Shown here: positions 6,907-14,448 of the stretch, piece after piece | Layout of the letters: every line of letters starts with the position of its first letter | How positions within the stretch are numbered: position 1 is the stretch's first letter | From: Lentisphaeria bacterium UBA1829 | Lineage (GTDB): Bacteria > Verrucomicrobiota > Lentisphaeria > Victivallales > UBA1829 | Length of the DNA stretch: 14,448 nt | NCBI GenBank assembly: GCA_002338895.1 | Contig: DDJH01000247.1 | Location: 1 to 14,448, forward strand | Direction of reading: 5' to 3' | The notes under the pieces: generated by a model | Told to the model about the DNA's origin: nothing | Database searches by the model: none | The model's input: the letters and a program-made list of their open reading frames with translations, nothing else | Program-made: the position numbers and the translations under genes

Positions 6907-6935
6907 TTGAAAATCGCCCCTTTTCATTGTATATT
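6907..6935 (+). promoter_or_regulatory. Probable sigma-70-type promoter of gyrB
   Basis: TTGAAA (6907-6912) and TATATT (6930-6935) are separated by exactly 17 bases, each close to the -35 and -10 consensus, in a locally AT-rich patch of an otherwise GC-rich region. Transcription would start near 6941-6943, giving a leader of about 90 bases before the gyrB ATG. It is the best promoter match I can see in the window. No operator or supercoiling-specific element is evident. Confidence 0.7.
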
Positions 6936-6938
6936 GCA

Positions 6939-9529
<2,591 letters not shown>

Positions 9530-9537
9530 TAAATTTC

Positions 9538-9574
9538 TGCGCGGACGGCTGCACACCGTTCCGGCGTCCGCGCA
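9538..9574 (+). terminator. Strong stem-loop between gyrB and recA, terminator-like without a T tail
   Basis: TGCGCGGACG (9538-9547) and CGTCCGCGCA (9565-9574) form a perfect 10-bp GC-rich stem around a 17-base loop, starting 9 bases after the gyrB stop. The bases after it are TCAATCAAACAA, so there is no T run and it is not a standard intrinsic terminator. It may be a T-less terminator, a partial attenuator or an mRNA 3'-end stabiliser that lets gyrB and recA differ in abundance. It ends 18 bases before the recA ribosome site, which stays free. Confidence 0.45.
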
Positions 9575-9601
9575 TCAATCAAACAATGTATGGAGATGAC
9601 A

Positions 9602-10705
9602 ATGGCAGACGATCCAAAAATCAGAAGAACAGGAATTGATCCGAACACGCGGGACAAGAATCTCGGCATCGCGCTCGGAATGATCGAAAAAGAGTTCGGC
9701 AAAGGCGCCATCATGAAGCTGGGAGACAACAACGTCGCCTCCGATGTTTCAGTCATCAGCACGGGCGCTCTGTCGCTGGACATCGCGCTGGGAATCATGG
9801 GGGTTCCCCGCGGAAGAATCGTGGAGATCTTCGGACCGGAATCCTCCGGAAAAACAACGCTCTGCATGCACATCATCGCGAACGCCCAGCGCGCCGGCGG
9901 TGTGGCGGCGATCATCGATGCGGAACATGCGGTGGACCCCGTCTACGCGGCCAAGATCGGCGTCAATGTGGACAATCTGCTGATCTCCCAGCCGGACTGC
10001 GGAGAGGATGCGCTGAACATCGCCGACATGCTGGTCCGCAGCAACGCAGTCGATGTGCTGGTCGTGGACTCGGTGGCGGCTCTCGTGCCCCGCGCCGAAA
10101 TCGAGGGGCAGATGGGGGATTCGTTCGTCGGTCTTCACGCCCGCCTGATGTCCCAGGCGCTCCGGAAGCTCACCGGAGCCATCAGCCGCAGCCGCACCTG
10201 CTGCATCTTCACCAACCAGATCCGCGAGAAAATCGGCGTGATGTTCGGAAATCCCGAAACCACAACCGGCGGTAACGCAATGAAGTTCTACAGCTCCATC
10301 CGGATGGATATCCGCCGGATCGGAACGATCAAGGAAGGGGACGAGGTCGTCGCCGCCCGGACCAAGGTCAAAGTGGTCAAGAACAAGCTCGCGCCCCCGT
10401 TCCGGACCGCTGAATTCGACATCAACTGGAACGAGGGAATCTCCAGAGTCGGTTCGATCATTGACGTGGGCTGCGATCTCGGCGTGATCGAAAAACGCGG
10501 ATCGTGGTTCTCGTTCGACGGCGAACAGCTCGCACAGGGACGCGAACAGGCAAAAGCCGTGATCGGAGAGAAGAGCGATCTCGAAGCACGGATCCTGGCA
10601 AAGATCCGCGAAAAACTCGCGGAACGCCGTGCCGCAGCTTCCCCGAACGCAGCATCGGAAAAGAAGGTCGTTCCGGAAGCACCGGCCGCCCCCGCGGCAA
10701 AATAA
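9602..10705 (+). CDS. recA: Recombinase RecA
   Basis: RecA forms ATP-dependent filaments on single-stranded DNA for homologous recombination and stimulates LexA-type self-cleavage. The 367 residues show Walker A GPESSGKT (78-85), IDAEHAVDP (105-113), Walker [11 protein letters not shown] (152-161), loop L1 region [20 protein letters not shown] (166-185) and loop L2 from [20 protein letters not shown] (204-223). The family signature reads AMKFYSSIR (226-234), with Met for the usual Leu. The C-terminus is Ala/Pro/Lys-rich rather than ending in the acidic tail of E. coli RecA. I start at ATG 9602 because GGAG (9592-9595) is well spaced before it; in-frame ATGs at 9590 and 9596 would overlap that site. 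I find no E. coli- or Bacillus-type LexA box and no clear promoter in the 72-base gap after gyrB. Confidence 0.97.
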   Translation: MADDPKIRRTGIDPNTRDKNLGIALGMIEKEFGKGAIMKLGDNNVASDVSVISTGALSLDIALGIMGVPRGRIVEIFGPESSGKTTLCMHIIANAQRAGGVAAIIDAEHAVDPVYAAKIGVNVDNLLISQPDCGEDALNIADMLVRSNAVDVLVVDSVAALVPRAEIEGQMGDSFVGLHARLMSQALRKLTGAISRSRTCCIFTNQIREKIGVMFGNPETTTGGNAMKFYSSIRMDIRRIGTIKEGDEVVAARTKVKVVKNKLAPPFRTAEFDINWNEGISRVGSIIDVGCDLGVIEKRGSWFSFDGEQLAQGREQAKAVIGEKSDLEARILAKIREKLAERRAAASPNAASEKKVVPEAPAAPAAK

Positions 10706-10724
10706 AACCGGATGAAGAGGAACG

Positions 10725-13259
10725 ATGAAGACGGGATGTCGCGAAAACAGATCGTTTTTTGCGCGCTTGTGCGCGTGCTCGATTCTGCTGACTCCTGTTG
10801 CGGCGTTCTCCTTCGGTGAGCTGACGTACAAGAGCAAACTTTCCGGCGACGAGGCGTTCGCCGCCGGAGATTATCCCGCCGCCGCCGGATTCTATTCCGT
10901 TTATGCGAAGGATGCCGCCGGTGCGGAGGACAATGACGCTCTCCGCGACGCCAAGGAACGGCGTCTGGATGCCCTGCTTCTCGCCGGGATGACCGCGGAG
11001 GCGGAACGGGAATTCGCCGATTATGAACTGAAATATCCCGGCGTCAATTCACTCTCGCTTTCGATGTGGAAGGCCGATCTGCGGATCCTGCAGAGGCGAT
11101 ACGCGGAGGCGCTGACCATCATCCGCCGGATCCTGCCCGGAATGACGGAAAACGATCCGCGCCGTCTGCGGACCCTCGCGGCTCTCGCCCGCGCGGAAGA
11201 GCTCGGAAAAAATTATGCGGAAGCTGCGAAGGCGTATGAAGAGCTGGTTCGGGCAGCCGGAAAGAGTCCGCTTGCCCTGTCGGCATTTGCCCGCAGAATC
11301 TTCTGTCTTGCCAACACAAAGAGTCCCCGGGATGCCATGAGCGGTCTTCTTGCCGCCCCCCTCCCGGAAAACAGAGAGCAGAAGGAGATTCTTCGCCTGC
11401 TGGCTTTCTATGTCCATCTGCGAATGGAGGGAGCCGCCGATCTGAATGCGGCGTGGAGAAGCATTGAAAAAGAGAGCGGAAAAGTCAGACTTCCGATCGC
11501 CTACACCCTCTATTCCGCCATCGGAGATGAGGCGGCAAAGCGTCAGGACCGGGAGCTTGCGGTTTCCGCCTATCGTCTCGCATTCGCCTGCGCGCCGACC
11601 AAGCAGGCCTCCTTCGACACGCTGGGCAGAATCATTCTTCTTCTGGATCAGCAGAAGGAGATTGAAGAGGCCGCACTGCTTGCCATCCGGGCTCTGGACC
11701 TTTTCAAAGGACCGTATGCCAGCCCGGAAACCAAACTGCGGCTCGGACGGATTCTCCGGTCCGCCGGGAAGAATCTTCCGGCCATTGAACTCTATCTGAG
11801 CCTGATTCAGGATGAGAAGGCTCCTTTCGAACTTCGGAAAACCGCAGTCCGGGAGTGCGCCTACCTCCAGAACGCCATGAACGACGAAGCAGGAGCGCGG
11901 AGGACAATCCGCTCGTTTTTCAACACCGAGGCAATGCAGCCCGAAGCGGAATTTCTTCTTGCGGATCTTCTGCTCCGGGACAATCGGACGGAAGAGGCGG
12001 CGGAAGCCTTTCAGGAGCTTGCAACCAAATATCCTTCCATTGCCGGCCGGGCTCTGTATCAGAGTGCGCTGGCCTGGCTTTCGGCCGATAAAACCGATCA
12101 GGCGGAACAGCTGGCGGACCGCCTTCTGCAAACGGTGAAAAAGGATCCGCAAGCCTATTCCCGGGCTCTGTTCCTGAAAGCCATGATTCTGGAATCCGCC
12201 CGCAAATTTCCCGAAGCCCAGAAGTATTATACGGAATATGCGACCCGGAAGCCGGTGGATCCGAAACTGGCCGCCCGCGCCCTGTTCAAAGCGGCGAAAA
12301 TGGCATTTTCGAGGAAGAATCAGCTGGAGGCGGAGGGATTGTTCGGACGGATATTGAACGATTATCCGAAAAGTGAACTGGCGCCGCTGGCCGCGTACTG
12401 GAGGATCTACTCGTTTCAGGCGCGCGGAGACGACCTCCTGGCGGAACGGGAGACCTGGCTTCTGGTGGACCGCTACCCCGGATCCCGCTATGCGACGGAT
12501 GCACTTTTCAATCTGGCCACCCATTATGCCGATTCGGGAGCCGCCAGTCGCGCCAATGCGGTTCTGGACACTCTGCTGAACCGGGTGAAGTCGACGAAAC
12601 TGTACCCGAAGGTGCTGCTGGAGAAGGCCAATCTCGCCTTTCGGGAGAAGGATCCGGAAACTGCTCTGGCCCTTCTGGAACAGCTCTATCAGACGAATCC
12701 GGACTCCTCCGTTCTGGCGGAGGCTTTTTATCTGCATGGGGATGTGCTCAAGTCGAACAGCGAGTATGAACAGGCGATTGCTTATTATACGAAGGTGCTG
12801 GAGCACCGGCCGGCGTCACTGATCGAACTGGCGACGATCGGATCCATTGCGGACTGCCAGTTCACCCTTGCCGCACAGAAGAATTCCGCGGAACTGTACC
12901 GCAGCGCGATGAACCGGTATGACCTGCTTCTGAAACGGATCGACCTTCCGGAAGCGTTGCGCGTCATGCTGCATTACAAGAGCGGACGCTGTGCGGAGGA
13001 GCTGGATGATGTCGACACGGCGCTGAAGCACTACAAGGCGGCGACGTATTCGCTGGTTTCCAAAGTTTCGTCCAGTGTGGCGCTCTGGGGAACGAAGGCC
13101 GTGGAGGCGATTGTGACCATCGCGGAAAAAGCTCCGTTGAAATCGCATGTGGAAGATGCGGTGCGCGCCCTCCAGCGTCTTGCGGATGCCGAACTGATGG
13201 AGCAGGAAATGGTGGATGAGCGGGTGCGGAAACTCGAAAAAATGAAATTCAAACCGTAA
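10725..13259 (+). CDS. Large exported TPR-repeat protein (CpoB/BamD-like architecture) of the ExbB/ExbD cluster
   Basis: The 844-residue protein starts with a likely Sec signal peptide (residues 1-29: basic start, hydrophobic CACSILLTPVAAF). No lipobox with the right spacing is convincing, so it is probably periplasmic. The rest is almost wholly helical tetratricopeptide-like repeats. Examples are DEAFAAGDYPAAAGFYSVYA (42-61), ARAEELGKNYAEAAKAYEEL (155-174), EAFQELATKYP (427-437), RKFPEAQKYYTEYATR (493-508), EAEGLFGRILNDYPKSELAP (535-554) and KSNSEYEQAIAYYTKVLEHR (676-695). The spaced YP and Asp-Tyr-Pro ends resemble the BamD/YbgF type. TPR proteins of this kind bind other proteins; CpoB/YbgF is the TPR member of Tol-Pal loci, so a partner role for the downstream motor is reasonable but inferred. 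ATG 10725 lies 19 bases after recA with AAGAGG at 10715-10720. It precedes exbB by 15 bases. Confidence 0.8.
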   Translation: MKTGCRENRSFFARLCACSILLTPVAAFSFGELTYKSKLSGDEAFAAGDYPAAAGFYSVYAKDAAGAEDNDALRDAKERRLDALLLAGMTAEAEREFADYELKYPGVNSLSLSMWKADLRILQRRYAEALTIIRRILPGMTENDPRRLRTLAALARAEELGKNYAEAAKAYEELVRAAGKSPLALSAFARRIFCLANTKSPRDAMSGLLAAPLPENREQKEILRLLAFYVHLRMEGAADLNAAWRSIEKESGKVRLPIAYTLYSAIGDEAAKRQDRELAVSAYRLAFACAPTKQASFDTLGRIILLLDQQKEIEEAALLAIRALDLFKGPYASPETKLRLGRILRSAGKNLPAIELYLSLIQDEKAPFELRKTAVRECAYLQNAMNDEAGARRTIRSFFNTEAMQPEAEFLLADLLLRDNRTEEAAEAFQELATKYPSIAGRALYQSALAWLSADKTDQAEQLADRLLQTVKKDPQAYSRALFLKAMILESARKFPEAQKYYTEYATRKPVDPKLAARALFKAAKMAFSRKNQLEAEGLFGRILNDYPKSELAPLAAYWRIYSFQARGDDLLAERETWLLVDRYPGSRYATDALFNLATHYADSGAASRANAVLDTLLNRVKSTKLYPKVLLEKANLAFREKDPETALALLEQLYQTNPDSSVLAEAFYLHGDVLKSNSEYEQAIAYYTKVLEHRPASLIELATIGSIADCQFTLAAQKNSAELYRSAMNRYDLLLKRIDLPEALRVMLHYKSGRCAEELDDVDTALKHYKAATYSLVSKVSSSVALWGTKAVEAIVTIAEKAPLKSHVEDAVRALQRLADAELMEQEMVDERVRKLEKMKFKP

Positions 13260-13274
13260 TACGGGGGTATGAGA

Positions 13275-13910
13275 ATGATGGAATATGTGGAGATGATTAA
13301 AAACGGCGGTCCGGTCATGATGATTCTGGTCGGATGCAGTATTGTGGCGGTTTTTATTTTTGTGGAGAAGTGGTTCCAGTTCCATCGTTCGCAGGTCAAC
13401 GTGAAGGAGCTGGTGAACGGACTGATCAACGTGCTGAAACGGGATGGAATGATCGAAGCGATCACGCTCTGCGACCATACGCCGGGACCGGTGGCCCGTC
13501 TTCTCACGGCGGCGATTCAGGCGCATCAGAACGATGATGACATCCGTCAGTCGATCGAAGATGCGTCGATTGTGGAGGTGCCGCGTCTGGAATCGCATCT
13601 GAATATTCTAGCGACCATCGCGTATATTGCACCTCTGCTCGGGCTGCTCGGAACCGTGGTGGGGATGGCGGATGCGTTCCAGGCTATTGAGACGAAACAG
13701 GGAATTTCGATGACGCTGGCGGATCTCTCCGGAGGAATCTATCTGGCGCTGGCGACGGCCGCGGCGGGACTCTGTGTGGCGATTCCGTGCCATGTGGCGT
13801 ATAATTATCTGGTCTCCCGAGTCCAGTCGCTCTGCGTGGACATGGAGAAGGCGTCGTCGGAGATTCTGTATTTCTTTCAGCATCACACGAAAAGCGAATT
13901 GAAAAAATGA
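13275..13910 (+). CDS. exbB: MotA/TolQ/ExbB-family inner-membrane motor subunit, lacking usual polar residues
   Basis: ExbB/TolQ proteins form the pentameric inner-membrane channel that with ExbD/TolR powers TonB or Tol-Pal. From ATG 13275 the protein has 211 residues and three membrane helices: TM1 about 12-34, TM2 111-135 with PLLGLLGTVVGM (120-131), and TM3 153-180 with LATAAAGLCVAIP (159-171). The family Thr in TM2 (Thr127, E. coli ExbB Thr148) is kept. In TM3, aligning GIYLALATAAAGL to E. coli GIAEALIATAIGL puts Leu157 at Glu176 and Ala162 at Thr181, so both polar residues are absent. The start is uncertain: ATGs at 13269, 13275 and 13278 are all in frame, and I prefer 13275 because GGGGG (13263-13267) is spaced correctly for it. 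It overlaps exbD by ATGA. I cannot tell ExbB from TolQ. Confidence 0.9.
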   Translation: MMEYVEMIKNGGPVMMILVGCSIVAVFIFVEKWFQFHRSQVNVKELVNGLINVLKRDGMIEAITLCDHTPGPVARLLTAAIQAHQNDDDIRQSIEDASIVEVPRLESHLNILATIAYIAPLLGLLGTVVGMADAFQAIETKQGISMTLADLSGGIYLALATAAAGLCVAIPCHVAYNYLVSRVQSLCVDMEKASSEILYFFQHHTKSELKK

Positions 13911-14374
13911 ATGATTTCCCCAACAGGCTCAAGATTCAGACCCGGTTGAAGATCTCGCAGGGACGGCCCGATTTCGTTCCGTTTCTCGGCGTTTTTTTTC
14001 TGCTGCTGATTTTCTTCATGCTGGGAAGCTCCTTTATTCAGGTTTCCGGGATTCCGGTGGATCTGCCGGAGGCGCAGGTGCGGAACAGTTTCGGGGCCAA
14101 GAAGATTATTGTGACCGTCGACAAGCGCGGAAGAATTTTTCTGAACGATATGGAAATTCAGGAGATGGGGGCGTTGAAGACCCGTCTTCTGGATATTGTC
14201 AACACGTCGGCGCAGGACCGGACCACGATCATTCTCCGGGCCGATGCTGCCAGTGCGTATGGAACGGTTGCCCGGATCATGTCCCTTGCCGAGGATCTGA
14301 AGATCAATGTGTTCCTGCTGACGACTTCACCGGCCGCGCCGCGGGGAACCGTCAATTACATCGAACAGGAGTAG
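13907..14374 (+). CDS. exbD: ExbD/TolR-family protein lacking the conserved membrane aspartate
   Basis: ExbD/TolR has a short cytoplasmic start, one membrane helix and a periplasmic domain, and works with ExbB/TolQ. The 155 residues fit: basic N-terminus 1-20, helix about 23-45 (FLGVFFLLLIFFMLGSSF, 26-43), then the GIPVDLPEA motif (48-56) and a periplasmic domain with IIVTVDKRGRIFLN (67-80) and IILRAD (108-113). In the family the helix begins P-L-I/V-D, with Asp (E. coli ExbD Asp25) needed for proton coupling; here the same place reads PFLG, with Gly28 (codon GGC, around 13988). The only nearby acid is Asp22 at the membrane edge. All other family features are intact and the frame is open, so this is not a decayed gene. 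The start overlaps the exbB stop by ATGA. Confidence 0.9.
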   Translation: MNDFPNRLKIQTRLKISQGRPDFVPFLGVFFLLLIFFMLGSSFIQVSGIPVDLPEAQVRNSFGAKKIIVTVDKRGRIFLNDMEIQEMGALKTRLLDIVNTSAQDRTTIILRADAASAYGTVARIMSLAEDLKINVFLLTTSPAAPRGTVNYIEQE

Positions 14375-14384
14375 GCGCTCCATT

Positions 14385-14448
14385 ATGGAAAACGGAACGG
14401 TCAACTATTCCAGGGGAGGGGAGCGGACATGGATCGTATTTGCGGCGG
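14385..14448 (+). CDS. Start of a further envelope gene, possibly TonB-like, cut by the window end
   Basis: An ATG at 14385, 10 bases after the exbD stop and preceded by AGGAG overlapping that stop (14368-14372), opens a frame that stays open to the window end (21 codons). The visible residues are a short polar, charged start (MENGTVNYSRGGERT) followed by WIVFAA, which looks like the beginning of a membrane anchor. That layout and the place after exbB-exbD fit TonB or TolA-type energy transducers, but nothing family-specific is visible. A second ExbD or an unrelated membrane protein is equally open. Confidence 0.45.
   Translation, partial: MENGTVNYSRGGERTWIVFAA

Noticed and set aside
9602..9660. 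Possible LexA-like box near the recA start (GGAATTGATCCGAACACG region).
   Set aside because: It lies within the coding sequence and does not match a two-fold GAACNNNNGTTC or CTG-N10-CAG pattern.
11049..12806. 585-codon - strand frame within the TPR gene, with similar long - strand frames at 2028-3503, 3353-5086 and 9749-10837.
   Set aside because: They lie wholly or mostly opposite well-supported genes, look Arg/His/Gln-rich as expected for antisense artefacts, and lack ribosome sites and motifs.
13907..14374. ExbD as a pseudogene because of the missing Asp.
   Set aside because: The frame, length, membrane helix, GIPVDLPEA motif and periplasmic domain are intact, and the start is coupled to exbB.

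Overview
This 14.4 kb window is a densely packed bacterial chromosome segment in which every gene I can support lies on the + strand. It is moderately GC-rich, with third positions biased to G/C. The content is mostly housekeeping: riboflavin synthesis, NusB, FtsY, PdxJ, GyrB and RecA, followed by a cell-envelope ExbB/ExbD cluster. Signal peptides and an ExbB/ExbD pair point to a Gram-negative-type (diderm) cell. Gene order and protein style would fit the PVC superphylum, for example Lentisphaerota/Victivallales. That placement is an impression, not a demonstrated result. I see no insertion sequence, phage gene, tRNA, rRNA or CRISPR array.

Layout. Positions 1-5967 look like one tightly coupled transcription unit: the 3' end of a GTP cyclohydrolase II gene (ribA/ribBA), ribH, nusB, ftsY, a secreted C39-like cysteine protease, ribD, ribE and an unrecognised 281-residue protein. 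Gaps are -4 to +35 bases, with ATGA overlaps at C39/ribD and ribE/unknown. An 86-base gap then leads to pdxJ (6054-6776). A terminator-like structure and a 254-base intergenic region follow, holding the clearest promoter in the window (TTGAAA-17-TATATT). This drives gyrB (7031-9529). A strong 10-bp stem-loop separates gyrB from recA (9602-10705). Close behind recA come a large exported TPR protein (10725-13259), exbB, exbD (ATGA overlap) and the first 21 codons of a gene whose start looks like a TonB-type protein.

How the genes work together. The visible rib genes cover GTP opening (RibA), deamination/reduction (RibD), lumazine synthesis (RibH) and riboflavin synthase (RibE), so nearly the whole pathway is encoded here, co-transcribed with transcription and protein-targeting factors. 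PdxJ supplies the vitamin B6 ring. GyrB and RecA are DNA topology and repair functions placed next to each other. The last four genes would form an inner-membrane motor with a periplasmic TPR partner.

Most notable observation: the ExbD-like protein has Gly where the family has its essential membrane Asp, and the ExbB-like partner has Leu and Ala where E. coli ExbB has Glu176 and Thr181. The polar residues usually assigned to proton conduction are therefore missing in both partners at once. This suggests a variant, possibly proton-uncoupled or differently coupled, motor complex. Other points of interest are the protease and unknown protein embedded in the riboflavin operon, a Gln-to-Ser change in the FtsY DAxxGQ motif, and competing RNA/DNA structures between pdxJ and gyrB.
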